Positions 53,303 through 62,781 of a stretch of 64,000 bases of DNA are shown piece after piece. The position numbers were made by a program, and so were the translations under genes. This DNA comes from Pedobacter sp. B4-66 (GTDB taxonomy: Bacteria; Bacteroidota; Bacteroidia; Sphingobacteriales; Sphingobacteriaceae): assembly GCF_018492665.1 (NCBI RefSeq), contig NZ_JAFVME010000003.1, forward strand, positions 310,001-374,000. Reading direction: 5' to 3'. Below the pieces are notes generated by a model. It was not told where the DNA came from. It saw nothing but the letters and a program-made list of their open reading frames with translations, and made no database searches. Each line of letters starts with the position of its first letter. Positions within the stretch are counted from its first letter, which is position 1.

Positions 53303-54883
53303 CTAAATTATTTTCAATCGTTCTTCTTCCAGGTCAATCTGGTACAATTGCTGACGAATGGTTTCTTCATTAATAGAGGGGTCTTTATTTAGTTCTGCCA
53401 GAAATTGTCTTTGGCTTTCGAGCATCTCAACAAATATAGCTTTGGTTTTGTCATTCATCCAATCGTCATCAGCTGCTTTAGTTTTTTCTTCCCAATGATG
53501 TAACATTTTCTCCATTCCCTTATTCCCCTGCAATTCATTGTCATATTTGCTTTTCAGGAACTGATAAATATGTTGCCTTAGTTTTTGTTTTATTTCATGA
53601 CTCGTTTCCTCTTCCTTCCCTGTATTAAGTCCTACAAACAATTGTGTTCTTGATATGAAATATGGAAGTGTAAGCCCTTGTACCACCAAGGTGACTAATA
53701 TAACTACAAAAGTGATAAACAGAATCAGGTTTCTGTACGGAAATGCGGTACCATCGGCAAGAGTAACTGGTATAGCTAATGCGGCAGCCAAAGATACCAC
53801 CCCTCGCATTCCTGTCCAGCCTAATAGGAGTGGCATGAGCATTTGCCTTTTCCTGGAAGTAGCACGTGGGGCTACACTAGGCCGAAAAATAAAGGTGGTC
53901 ACCATTGCCGCATAAGAGCTGATGATTCTGGCGCCGACTAACACGCCTGTTACCAATAAGCCATAGCCGATGGCAGTACCTAAAGGGATGCCTTTTGAAC
54001 GTAGTCCATCTACGATTTCCGGAAGTTCAAGTCCTATGATTAAAAAAACGATACCGTTGAGTATAAACACAAAGCTTTCCCATACACTGTAGCCTTTGAT
54101 CCGGCTGGCGCTGTTCAAAAAAATCAACCTTTTCGAAGACATAAACAAACCACCTGCTACAACAGCTAAAACACCTGAACTATGAACCTGCTCGGCTATC
54201 CAATACATAAAGTATGGTTCAATCAGTGTAAGTGCAATGTCTGAGGGTGCGTCTGTCGGCAAACGTTTATGAGCCTGAACAAATATCCACCCCAATAATA
54301 AACCAATACCCACACCGCCAATTACCATCCATAAAAAACTGAGTGTTGCTTCTCGCCAAATGAATTGACCTGTTCCAACTGCTACTAAAGCAAAGCGAAA
54401 AATGATGAGTGAAGAAGCATCATTTAGTAAGCTTTCTCCCTCCAGAATGGCTGAAGTGGATTTCGGAATTTTCACAAACTTTGTAATTGCTCCAGTACTA
54501 ACCGCATCAGGAGGCGAGACAATACCACCTAATAAAAACCCTAAGGCAATCGTAAAGCCAGGAATGATGTGATTTGTAACCAATGCTACAGAGAGTGCCG
54601 TAAAAAATACCACCAGAAAGGCAAAACTACCTATGATCCGCCACCATTTTTTCATTTCCTTAAAAGAGATTGACCACGCAGCCTCAAACAGTAAAGGTGG
54701 AAGAAATAGGAAAAAGATAAGGTCAGGATCGATTTTCACTACTGGCAGCCCTGGAATAAAGCTGATCAATAACCCAGCGATAACCAATAGAATAGGGTAG
54801 GCAATTTTCAGTTTCGTAGCCCACATATTCAATAGTACTATTGCGGCTATCATAGCCAGTAGAAAGGGTAGAAGTGTGTGCAT
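53303..54883 (-). CDS. CPA1-family Na+/H+ antiporter
   Basis: 526 residues with about twelve membrane helices and a long charged C-terminal cytoplasmic tail (from about residue 400). CPA1 signatures are FLFLPPLLFEAAW, GGIVSPPDAVSTGAI and ILEGESLLNDASSL, containing the ND ion-binding pair. It exchanges Na+ or K+ for protons. It lies 81 bp after the FecB-like gene on the same strand; a functional link is not evident. Confidence 0.93.
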   Translation of the reverse strand: MHTLLPFLLAMIAAIVLLNMWATKLKIAYPILLVIAGLLISFIPGLPVVKIDPDLIFFLFLPPLLFEAAWSISFKEMKKWWRIIGSFAFLVVFFTALSVALVTNHIIPGFTIALGFLLGGIVSPPDAVSTGAITKFVKIPKSTSAILEGESLLNDASSLIIFRFALVAVGTGQFIWREATLSFLWMVIGGVGIGLLLGWIFVQAHKRLPTDAPSDIALTLIEPYFMYWIAEQVHSSGVLAVVAGGLFMSSKRLIFLNSASRIKGYSVWESFVFILNGIVFLIIGLELPEIVDGLRSKGIPLGTAIGYGLLVTGVLVGARIISSYAAMVTTFIFRPSVAPRATSRKRQMLMPLLLGWTGMRGVVSLAAALAIPVTLADGTAFPYRNLILFITFVVILVTLVVQGLTLPYFISRTQLFVGLNTGKEEETSHEIKQKLRQHIYQFLKSKYDNELQGNKGMEKMLHHWEEKTKAADDDWMNDKTKAIFVEMLESQRQFLAELNKDPSINEETIRQQLYQIDLEEERLKII

Positions 54884-54964
54884 ATGAAATAAGCTCTATA
54901 ATAACATTCTTTAGTAAAACCAAAATACTAAAATAAAGCCTTCTAACATAGTAAATCCTCATTA

Positions 54965-55978
54965 TCAAATTAAGGGGATAAGCAACTTGCCTTTCTCTCC
55001 ATAAAGCTTTAAGATAATTTGCCCTACTTTATTCTTCACATCCGCATTCTTATTAGGATAAGCCCAATTATGAATGCTGACCGCGGTTGAAAGAGACTTT
55101 AGCGTATGTGGGTTGTAGAAAAACATAGGCAGCAGGTTATAGATTTGCTTATTCTTTATTGCTGATATCCCACCCAATTCTTTCTTTTTGTAGAATTCAT
55201 TTGGGCTGTCGTTCCATATGATAATCAAATCAGGATTCCAACCGATCAAGGTTTCAGCATTGATATTGGGTTGATCTAACTCAAAAGTACATGCATTTTC
55301 TACACCGGCTACTTCAAGACAAAAGTTCATCATGCTGTTGCGGCCTGCGGTTGAAAATATACGACCATAAGCCCATGAGAAATAAGCTTTTTTCTTTGCC
55401 TGTACTGTATCAACCTTATTTTTCATCAATGCATATTCCTCTTGAACGTAGGTAACCAACTGTTCGCCTCTTTCTTTAGTTCCGGTAAGCAAAGCCAGAT
55501 CATGAACCGTTTGAAACACTTCATTGTATTGTTCTACTTTGGTTGTATAAACCTGGACACCAACCGACCGCAAAGCTTTTGCAAGATCTTCATGTGCGGA
55601 TTGCAGAATGACAACATCGGGATTAAGTTTCATGATGCTCTCTATACTGGCATTACCATTACTACCAGGGGCCGGCAGTTGTTTCTGCTGAATCCTATTG
55701 TCCAATTTGGAGTAATAAGGATACAATTCGTTGCTGCTATAAATGTCGTTAAAAATGCCTACTATTTTCTCTTCTGCCTTTAACATATAGAGGGCATCCA
55801 GGGCAGGCTCATATAAGCATACAACTCTTTCAGCAGGTTTATCCAATTCTACAGCGTGTCCGGTAGCATCCTTCACAGCTATCGCTTTCTCTTGTTTAGC
55901 ATTGTTTTTAGTGTTATTTGTACATCCGATGAATATCATCGTTCCTAAAACAAATAGTATTGAGGTAATTTTATTCAT
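54965..55978 (-). CDS. FecB/BtuF-like ABC-transporter substrate-binding lipoprotein
   Basis: 337 residues with a lipoprotein signal (TMIFIGC). The Peripla_BP_2 fold is shown by AERVVCLYEPALDALYML, SIESIMKLNPDVVILQ and LIGWNPDLIIIWND. It would bind an iron-siderophore or corrinoid in the periplasm. It begins 12 bp after the TonB-dependent receptor gene, so the two are one operon. The permease and ATPase expected after it are absent; the antiporter gene follows instead. Confidence 0.9.
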   Translation of the reverse strand: MNKITSILFVLGTMIFIGCTNNTKNNAKQEKAIAVKDATGHAVELDKPAERVVCLYEPALDALYMLKAEEKIVGIFNDIYSSNELYPYYSKLDNRIQQKQLPAPGSNGNASIESIMKLNPDVVILQSAHEDLAKALRSVGVQVYTTKVEQYNEVFQTVHDLALLTGTKERGEQLVTYVQEEYALMKNKVDTVQAKKKAYFSWAYGRIFSTAGRNSMMNFCLEVAGVENACTFELDQPNINAETLIGWNPDLIIIWNDSPNEFYKKKELGGISAIKNKQIYNLLPMFFYNPHTLKSLSTAVSIHNWAYPNKNADVKNKVGQIILKLYGEKGKLLIPLI

Positions 55979-55990
55979 AGTCTTAATTAT

Positions 55991-58150
55991 TTAAAGATTA
56001 ACACGAAATGAGAGTCTGGCATTAACAGGGGCCTGTTGTACCCAGTAGTACATATCTCCGGTATTATTTCTCCAGGCCGTTGAGTAAATTTTTGAATTCA
56101 GCACATTGTTTACAAGGAGGTTAATGTTGTATTTTGAGTTACTCCAACCTATTCCACTGTCTAGTCTGAATATATCTTTCAGCTTATCGGGAGTAGTGGT
56201 TGTCATGCGTTCGCTTCTTCCAATTAATAGCTGGTACCCAAGGGATACATTAAATCCCTCTAGTTTTTCTATTGGTAGTAAGTAGTTTATCCAGGTATTT
56301 TGGATGTGTTTTACCCGATTGGGTGTAGCCATACCAATGTTTGCCGGATGGAGATCATCTTTGGTAATTTTCGAATCTGTATAAGCATAATTGACTATTA
56401 CGTTTGCGCCTTTTGCAATACGGCCTTTCAAATCAAATTCGACACCTTTAGACCGACTTTTTCCGGTTTGATAAAGTAAATTGGAGATGGGGTCGGGGGT
56501 AATTAATCTGTCCCGGTTTATGGTGTACAGCGACAATGTGGTATTCCAGTTGCCATCTGCCCAGTCTCGTTTTACTCCAACTTCATAGCTGATCCCTTTT
56601 TGAGGTTTAAGCGTTTTTCCTTCTATAGATATACCTGCCTGAGGGAGAAAAGTTTGGTCGTATAAGAAATATAAAGCCGACCTATTGTCAATGGCATAAT
56701 TTACACCAAGGCGAGGCGTAAGCGCCCAATCATTAGATTGACTTTGCTGGCCATAGTCATTTGTTTCGCCAGCTGACGAAGTTAAACGCAAACCAATCGA
56801 AACTCTTAATTTCTCGTCTAATAAGGCTAGCTCGTTCATAGCGTACAAGGAGGTATAATTAAGGCTTCTGTAGATCTTATTGGCATCTAAGGAGGCATTG
56901 TTCTCAGAATCAAAGCTTCCACCGATCCCATTGTTTAAAATCACATCAGAATACACCGGATTGGAGATGCTTAACGGATAGATGGTAGTAGCAGTTCCCC
57001 AGGTATCTCTGCTTCTGGATGTTTTACTGTTTACATCTATACCTGCCATAAATTTGTGGTTTATGCTTCCAGTTTTGTAAGAACCATTCACATAGGCCTG
57101 AGTAGAAAAAACAGTGTATTTGTTTGAATCGTAAACAAGATTACGATTCAATATATCGTTGTCTGTAGGATCGGCCGCATACACCCAAAACAATGTACCA
57201 TCGTAGCCGCTATTTACATACGATACTTTAGCGGTCAGCTGCCAGTCTTTCTTAAACTTGTTTTGAAAGGTAAGGAACGCATTGTGGTCTTGCCCGATAA
57301 AAGGTCTGATACTCGGATCGGTCATACTAAAATTTACAGGAAGTGTGCCGTAACCGTATGGAGATGATTGCGCTTCACTTAGCATCAGGTAATTTAGATG
57401 CTGATAGATGTATTCTCCTGTTAAAGAGGTATTACTGTTGAAGTTGTACTTTAAGGATGGGGCAAACAGTATCCTATTGCTACGATCGTGCTTTAAAAAT
57501 CCTTTAGCTTTCATTCCCATCACGTTAACACGGTATTGAAGCTTATTCTTATCGTCTAATTGGCCATCCAAATCTACAGCAGCACGAAGCATACCAAAGC
57601 CACCCATTAGAACATCTGCACTTTTTTTAGTCTGTCCGGTAGGCTTCTTTGTTACTATATTATAGGAACCGGATGGATCGCTCATGGCTTGCATGAAATT
57701 ACTAGGACCTTTAAGAAACTCGATGTTTTCAATAATAGAGAGGTCGTCTGCCAATGGTCCTTTGCCAAGTGGACGCATGTCTACACCGTTTCGCTGCGCA
57801 GTAATATAGCCTCCTCTGGAATAAATATCAGGAGATATACCATTATGGAGTTCTTCGCGCAGTGTACCACTCACATTACGAGTCACACTCTCATTGAGAT
57901 TGTAAGCAGCCTGATCTCTTAGTATCTCTGAACTGAGGATTTGAATATTCTGAGGTACGTTTAACAAAGGAGTCGTTAATCGCAACATATCAGATAACTG
58001 AGATGATTTATATCTTTTATAGTATTTCGAGGAGATTGATATCTCATCTAAACTGTGTGCTTTTACAGTGTCAGGCTGTTTGTATTGTGCATTAACTGAC
58101 AAAGAAAAACCTAAGACAACGACTAGAATAATACTGCTCTTGTGTTTCAT
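55991..58150 (-). CDS. TonB-dependent siderophore receptor
   Basis: 719 residues: signal peptide (ending VNAQ), a short TonB-box-like stretch SLDEISISS, plug domain with LRDQAAYNLNESVTRNVSG and FLKGPSNFM, then a 22-strand barrel with YEVGVKRDWADGNWNTTLSLY, shortened here as YEVGVKRDWADG, ending ARLSFRVNL. Its match to the TonB-siderophor family is clear; the ligand cannot be read. No carboxypeptidase-like N-terminal domain, so it is not a SusC. Confidence 0.92.
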   Translation of the reverse strand: MKHKSSIILVVVLGFSLSVNAQYKQPDTVKAHSLDEISISSKYYKRYKSSQLSDMLRLTTPLLNVPQNIQILSSEILRDQAAYNLNESVTRNVSGTLREELHNGISPDIYSRGGYITAQRNGVDMRPLGKGPLADDLSIIENIEFLKGPSNFMQAMSDPSGSYNIVTKKPTGQTKKSADVLMGGFGMLRAAVDLDGQLDDKNKLQYRVNVMGMKAKGFLKHDRSNRILFAPSLKYNFNSNTSLTGEYIYQHLNYLMLSEAQSSPYGYGTLPVNFSMTDPSIRPFIGQDHNAFLTFQNKFKKDWQLTAKVSYVNSGYDGTLFWVYAADPTDNDILNRNLVYDSNKYTVFSTQAYVNGSYKTGSINHKFMAGIDVNSKTSRSRDTWGTATTIYPLSISNPVYSDVILNNGIGGSFDSENNASLDANKIYRSLNYTSLYAMNELALLDEKLRVSIGLRLTSSAGETNDYGQQSQSNDWALTPRLGVNYAIDNRSALYFLYDQTFLPQAGISIEGKTLKPQKGISYEVGVKRDWADGNWNTTLSLYTINRDRLITPDPISNLLYQTGKSRSKGVEFDLKGRIAKGANVIVNYAYTDSKITKDDLHPANIGMATPNRVKHIQNTWINYLLPIEKLEGFNVSLGYQLLIGRSERMTTTTPDKLKDIFRLDSGIGWSNSKYNINLLVNNVLNSKIYSTAWRNNTGDMYYWVQQAPVNARLSFRVNL

Positions 58151-58248
58151 TATATACCTTTTTTTATTTCTTACAAAGAAAAAAGAAAGGCATTAGGCTA
58201 TAATAAGAGCTATATTAAAGCCAAATAAGAACTTTAAAGTAGTGGTGT

Positions 58249-58605
58249 TTATAAACTTTGGAGATTTGGTTCCTTTAGATAGTCTTCCAATACCGTTGCT
58301 AATTCAGCAGAGAGCTCCTTAATACTATGGTTGTTTAATGTATGCTGAGCGGAATTGTACTTTTCTATAAAGGTAGCCTGAGTGCTGTTGAATTTTAAAA
58401 AACCTTGTTCGAAATATCTTTCTTCAATTTCGCCTGAAGAGTCCAATGAACGAAACCATAGCTTTAACAGGGCCCCGTTTTGTTTATCCAGATAGAGCCA
58501 ATGATAAATCTCCGCATTTACTGCATCTTCAGGTAAGTCATTGCGCTTAATCTCAATAATCACCAGTTTAGCGCTTTCGAAAAGGTGGAGGATCTTAAAA
58601 TTCAT
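58249..58605 (-). CDS. uncharacterised protein, second of a coupled pair
   Basis: 118 residues, soluble, acidic C-terminal half with helix ELSAELATVLEDYLKEP. No family recognised. Its ATG overlaps the stop of the upstream gene by one base (TAATG), so translation is coupled. It lies 98 bp upstream of the siderophore receptor on the same strand and may belong to that transcript. Confidence 0.72.
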   Translation of the reverse strand: MNFKILHLFESAKLVIIEIKRNDLPEDAVNAEIYHWLYLDKQNGALLKLWFRSLDSSGEIEERYFEQGFLKFNSTQATFIEKYNSAQHTLNNHSIKELSAELATVLEDYLKEPNLQSL

Positions 58606-58919
58606 TACCTTTTCACTTTATAGCTATACAAGTCAAGCTCTTTCCACTGAATGTAGCCTAAATTGCCACAGCACTTTGCAACATTATTCTGAATTGACGA
58701 AGGAACATCATTAACAATCTTCCAGCGCACTGCATACTTACTGTTATAACTCATATAGATTACTAAATCTTCGCAAGCATTTTCATGAGAGAATTCCTTT
58801 TGTAAAGAGTTTTGAAGCTCTTCTGCCATAACAGCAAGGCGATCATTCATTACCTTCACCAAAGGAGTCCCTGGTTTTGGCATCACATCAATCATTGGAA
58901 GTACCGTAACATCTATCAT
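58605..58919 (-). CDS. uncharacterised protein, first of a coupled pair
   Basis: 104 residues from the methionine at 58919 (MIDVTVLPMIDVMPKPGTP); an earlier in-frame start at 58967 gives 120. Features are a mixed alpha/beta pattern with two adjacent cysteines in AKCCGNLGYIQW. No family recognised. Coupled to the following gene by a TAATG overlap. Confidence 0.72.
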   Translation of the reverse strand: MIDVTVLPMIDVMPKPGTPLVKVMNDRLAVMAEELQNSLQKEFSHENACEDLVIYMSYNSKYAVRWKIVNDVPSSIQNNVAKCCGNLGYIQWKELDLYSYKVKR

Positions 58920-59219
58920 CAGCAATCTATTGTATTGCAATATGTCACAGTTAAGGGGAATCTGCAAATTAAAATCTCGCCTAAGCCAATAAAGTATTCA
59001 CTACAAACCAAATAAAATTTTCACTTGAAGTCAATTAGTTTCAAATTTAGACCTAAAACGTATGTATTTCCCTATCCTTCTAAAGGCAATAACAACCATA
59101 TAAGTAATAGTTTTCGTATCTTTAGCATCAAGAAAATCACTACAAATTTTATCTATTTTTCTATCCCTTAAACATTTCTATGTTTAGAAAGGAAGCTTTA
59201 TTGAACACGAAATCCCCGT
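58920..59219. other. gap before the ChrA-type gene
   Basis: Divergent control region of the uncharacterised pair and the ChrA-type gene; AT-rich, with no palindrome or promoter box that stands out. Confidence 0.45.
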
Positions 59220-60542
59220 ATGCAAAAAGAAGATACTTTATCCAAACCCACTTTCAGAGAAGCTTTAAAATTTTGGTTTAAATTAGGATGGATCAGTTTC
59301 GGAGGAACTCTCGGGCATATCAACATTATGCATGATTTTCTGGTTGAAAGAAAGAAATGGATTAGCAGCAGCAGGTTTTTTCATGCGCTCAGTTTGTGTA
59401 TGCTTTTACCGGGACCAGAGGCACAGCAGCTGGCGATTTACATCGGCTGGCAGCTTCATGGTAAGCGTGGTGGACTGTTGGCTGGTTTGCTTTTTATTCT
59501 GCCTTCCATGTTTATCCTGTTGGGGCTTAGCCTACTTTATGTGACTTTCGGAAATCAGGGATGGATGGATGCTATTTTTAGTGGCTTAAAACCCGCAGTG
59601 GTAGCCATTATTTTTCATGCAGTTTGGAGTGTGGGTAATAAGGCACTTCATGGTATTTTACATTATTTACTGGCTGCAGTAGCCTTTTCCTGTATTTTTT
59701 TCTTTAACATCTCGATGCCTTATATCATTGTCGGCACTATCATTTTGGCATTGCTGTTCAGGTATTTCTGGCCTGGTCTTGTTTACAGAAAGCCTACGGA
59801 TCAAGCTGAAGAGGAGTTGAATGAGGAGGGGTACTACATTAATAAGAACACAGAAGGGCTTGGAAAGGATTTTAATACTGGGTTATTAATTAAACAAGGC
59901 TTAATCTTTTTTCTGATTTGGGGATTGCCATTGCTGTTGTTTTACCTTTTTAGTGGAGATTTTTCTTTCTGGAAAGGTTTAATCTTGTTTTTTACACAAA
60001 CCGCGCTGTTTACAATTGGCGGCTCTTATACTGTTTTACCTTATGTAGCCCAATTTAGCGTTTCAAAGTTTAACTGGTTAAGTAAATCACAGATGGTTGA
60101 TGGATTTGCGCTTGCCGAGACTACACCAGGACCTTTAATCATTGTGGTTTGTTATGTGGGTTTTATGGCTGGATTTAATCATTTTGATGGCTCTTTATTG
60201 ATGGGAACTGTAGGGCTTTTTGCAACTACGTTTTATACCTTTTTACCCTCGTTCCTGTTCATCTTTGTCGGCGGACCAGTGTTAGAGCATTCCAGAGGTA
60301 GTGCAGTGATTAGTGATGTACTAACTTTTGTAACAGCGGCAGTTGTTGGCGTGATCTTAAATCTCGCACTTTATTTAGGAAAAGATGTACTATTTCCTCA
60401 TGGTCTTTCATTAGGAAAAATAGATTTAATGGCCTTGATGTGGATAGGAGTTTCTATACTCCTGATCTTTAAATTACGGATAAACATTGTTTACTTAATT
60501 TTACTCAGTATGATCTACGGACTATTTCAGTATTATGTATAA
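59220..60542 (+). CDS. chrA: chromate-efflux-type transporter (ChrA family)
   Basis: 440 residues in two homologous CHR domains. The N-terminal copy has WISFGGTLGHI and LLPGPEAQQLAIYIGW; the C-terminal copy has ALFTIGGSYTVLPYVA and ALAETTPGPLIIVVCYVGF. About ten membrane helices. Characterised relatives export chromate, but many ChrA-type proteins have unknown anions as substrates. It stands 53 bp upstream of the GH27 gene. Confidence 0.9.
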   Translation: MQKEDTLSKPTFREALKFWFKLGWISFGGTLGHINIMHDFLVERKKWISSSRFFHALSLCMLLPGPEAQQLAIYIGWQLHGKRGGLLAGLLFILPSMFILLGLSLLYVTFGNQGWMDAIFSGLKPAVVAIIFHAVWSVGNKALHGILHYLLAAVAFSCIFFFNISMPYIIVGTIILALLFRYFWPGLVYRKPTDQAEEELNEEGYYINKNTEGLGKDFNTGLLIKQGLIFFLIWGLPLLLFYLFSGDFSFWKGLILFFTQTALFTIGGSYTVLPYVAQFSVSKFNWLSKSQMVDGFALAETTPGPLIIVVCYVGFMAGFNHFDGSLLMGTVGLFATTFYTFLPSFLFIFVGGPVLEHSRGSAVISDVLTFVTAAVVGVILNLALYLGKDVLFPHGLSLGKIDLMALMWIGVSILLIFKLRINIVYLILLSMIYGLFQYYV

Positions 60543-60595
60543 CTATATAGATAATAGCATTACCTTTATTTTCATAATAAACCAATAAACAATAA

Positions 60596-61795
60596 ATGAA
60601 AATTAAATTAAGTATTGCCCTGCTTTTATTGAGCGCAACAACCTTTGCTCAACAAGTAAAATTAGCAGCAACACCACCAATGGGATGGATGAGCTGGAAC
60701 ATTATGTCTGAGAACCCGAATGAAAAAGACATTAAAGAAATGGTGGACGCGATGGTATCTACCGGTATGGTGAAAGCCGGCTACAAATATATATTTCTGG
60801 ATGATTGCTGGCAGGGTGGAAGGGATAACCAGAATAACATTATTGCTGATCCCAAAAAATTCCCCTCAGGCATTAAGGCATTAGCAGAATACATCCATAG
60901 CAAGGGAATGAAGATGGGTATTTATTCAGATGCGGCTCCTTTAACCTGTGCAGGATATACTGCGAGTTTAAACTTTGAAGAACAGGATGCAAAAACATTT
61001 GCTTCGTGGGATATCGATTACTTAAAATACGATTACTGTAACGCGCCAGAAGATGTGGCTACAGCAAAGCAGCGCTACGGAAAAATGGCAAAGGCTTTAC
61101 GCAACTCTGGCAGGGATATTACGCTAGGTATTTGCGAATGGGGACCTCGTGAGGCTTGGAACTGGGGCGCTGAAGTTGGCGGACAAAGCTGGCGTACCAC
61201 TTTTGATATCAGAGATAAATGGAACGATACAGATGGTAAAGGTGGAGTTGGTATTTATAATGTGATTGATAAAAATGCTGGTTTGGCAAGCTTTTCTGGC
61301 CCCGGACATTGGAATGATGGCGATATGCTAAATGTAGGTTTAAAAGGGGTTAAGGGTCCATCGGGTGCGTTTGGTGCTAATGGCTGTACTGATGCAGAAT
61401 ATCAAAGTCAAATGAGTATGTGGTGTATGTTAAACTCGCCATTGTATGCCAGTAGCGATATCAGAACGATGAATGAAACCACCAAACGGATTTTATTAAA
61501 CAAAGAAGTTATTGCTTTGAATCAGGATTCATTAGGTAAACAAGGGGAGCGAAAAATTAAAAACGATACATGGGATGTATTCGTTCGCCCGCTTGCAAAT
61601 GGCGATTTTGCAGTTGCTATACTTAATAAAGCTGCAACAGCTCAAAATGCTAAAATTACTTTCAGCGATTTGGGCTTAGCTGATAAATATGAAATCAGAG
61701 ATTTATGGCAACACAAGGTTGTAGGAAAAGGCAATAAATGGGCGGGTAAAGTAACCTCTCATGAAACCAAGATTTTCCGCTTAAAGAAAGCATAG
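60596..61795 (+). CDS. secreted alpha-galactosidase, glycoside hydrolase family 27
   Basis: 399 residues with signal peptide (ending TFAQ). The GH27 barrel begins ATPPMGWMSWN and contains IFLDDCWQGG. The nucleophile is D146 in YLKYDYCN and the acid/base D204 in TTFDIRDKW, a spacing of 58 as in other GH27 enzymes. SGPGHWNDGDML follows, then a C-terminal beta-domain. It would remove terminal alpha-galactose from glycans outside the cytoplasm. Confidence 0.94.
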   Translation: MKIKLSIALLLLSATTFAQQVKLAATPPMGWMSWNIMSENPNEKDIKEMVDAMVSTGMVKAGYKYIFLDDCWQGGRDNQNNIIADPKKFPSGIKALAEYIHSKGMKMGIYSDAAPLTCAGYTASLNFEEQDAKTFASWDIDYLKYDYCNAPEDVATAKQRYGKMAKALRNSGRDITLGICEWGPREAWNWGAEVGGQSWRTTFDIRDKWNDTDGKGGVGIYNVIDKNAGLASFSGPGHWNDGDMLNVGLKGVKGPSGAFGANGCTDAEYQSQMSMWCMLNSPLYASSDIRTMNETTKRILLNKEVIALNQDSLGKQGERKIKNDTWDVFVRPLANGDFAVAILNKAATAQNAKITFSDLGLADKYEIRDLWQHKVVGKGNKWAGKVTSHETKIFRLKKA

Positions 61796-61809
61796 CAAAT
61801 ATTATTAAC

Positions 61810-61846
61810 GCCTGTAGTTTGTTTGTAAGCTACAGGCATTTTTTTA
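61810..61846 (+). terminator. intrinsic terminator after the GH27 gene
   Basis: GCCTGTAG / CTACAGGC stem with a 12-nt loop, followed by ATTTTTTT. It reaches the stop codon of the converging small gene. Confidence 0.9.
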
Positions 61847-62104
61847 ATATACTGATTTCCAGATTTTAAATGTATTCTGATTATTCCCACCAATCTCCCT
61901 TATAACCAGGCAAAGGTGCTCTTCTCTTTGAGGGAAGTATTTGTCGATGATCTGCTGAGTCTGTTGTATCAACTGCCCAAGGTGCTGTTCAAAATCAATG
62001 TTTTTAACGTTTAGAATAACCTGATTCATTCTTGATGAAATGGTACATTCGAAGGTAAATTCTCTTTTCAGTGCTTTTACTACTTTTGACCTCAGTTTTT
62101 TCAT
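61844..62104 (-). CDS. uncharacterised 86-residue basic protein
   Basis: Small basic protein with N-terminal KKLRSKVVKALKREF and a middle helix HLGQLIQQTQQIIDKYF. No signal peptide or membrane helix, no known family. It converges on the GH27 gene. Confidence 0.65.
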   Translation of the reverse strand: MKKLRSKVVKALKREFTFECTISSRMNQVILNVKNIDFEQHLGQLIQQTQQIIDKYFPQREEHLCLVIREIGGNNQNTFKIWKSVY

Positions 62105-62374
62105 TGAATTCTGATTTTGTAAGTTATTGAATCGGGTTTCCCCATTAATTATTATCAGTCTAAACGCTGGTTACATTTTATAATTGTGTTGGAAAATGTC
62201 ATTACTTTATTTCCCAGAACTTCTTTAGCAACATTCTAAATTAGTAAAAAAAATATAAGAGTATGGCTTTAGTAAGTTGTTTTATTGTAACAAATTTGAG
62301 TGATATGCACTTCCATTTTACCTATATGCAGATCAATAAATAATTTATAAATTGGGGGCATAAACGCCTGTTAT
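62105..62374. other. gap without a gene
   Basis: AT-rich divergent control region between two small genes; no distinct palindrome or promoter box seen. Confidence 0.45.
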
Positions 62375-62758
62375 ATGCTTCAGTTCAAAACAATTAGTAT
62401 TTTTATTTTTAGAGCCTTAAGTGTTGTTTTTCTTTCGTTCTTTTTCTCTTGTGCAAAACAAAATGGAAAAGCAAAAGAGAAGCGGATAAAGGAGGGAGAA
62501 ACCATTGAAATTGGTCTTGTTTTTCCTGAAGTAAGGACAGCAAAGAATGACACTGTTATGTTAGCTCTTTATCCTCATGCCCGTTTTTTCTATATTGATC
62601 TTGGATTAAAGAATAGTGATTCATACATCGATTTGATTAAAAAAGCAAATAAGGCTGATGTTCCTGTTAAGGTGAGGGTTTATAAGGACAATCAAGCTGA
62701 AGTTGCAGAGATGATTCCGGCAACAAGCCAGGAAATTGAAAAGTTTCGAAACCATTAG
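62375..62758 (+). CDS. small putative lipoprotein
   Basis: 127 residues with a hydrophobic signal segment ending in FFFSC, a plausible lipobox cysteine. The mature part has KRIKEGETIEIGLVFPEV and ends ATSQEIEKFRNH. No family recognised. It is convergent with the flavin monooxygenase. Confidence 0.72.
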   Translation: MLQFKTISIFIFRALSVVFLSFFFSCAKQNGKAKEKRIKEGETIEIGLVFPEVRTAKNDTVMLALYPHARFFYIDLGLKNSDSYIDLIKKANKADVPVKVRVYKDNQAEVAEMIPATSQEIEKFRNH

Positions 62759-62781
62759 TAATCGATTATCTTTATTCTGCA

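Noticed and set aside
58196..58222. Hairpin GGCTATAATA / TATTAAAGCC before the siderophore receptor
   Set aside because: One mismatch, AT-rich and not directly followed by T residues; too weak to call a terminator.
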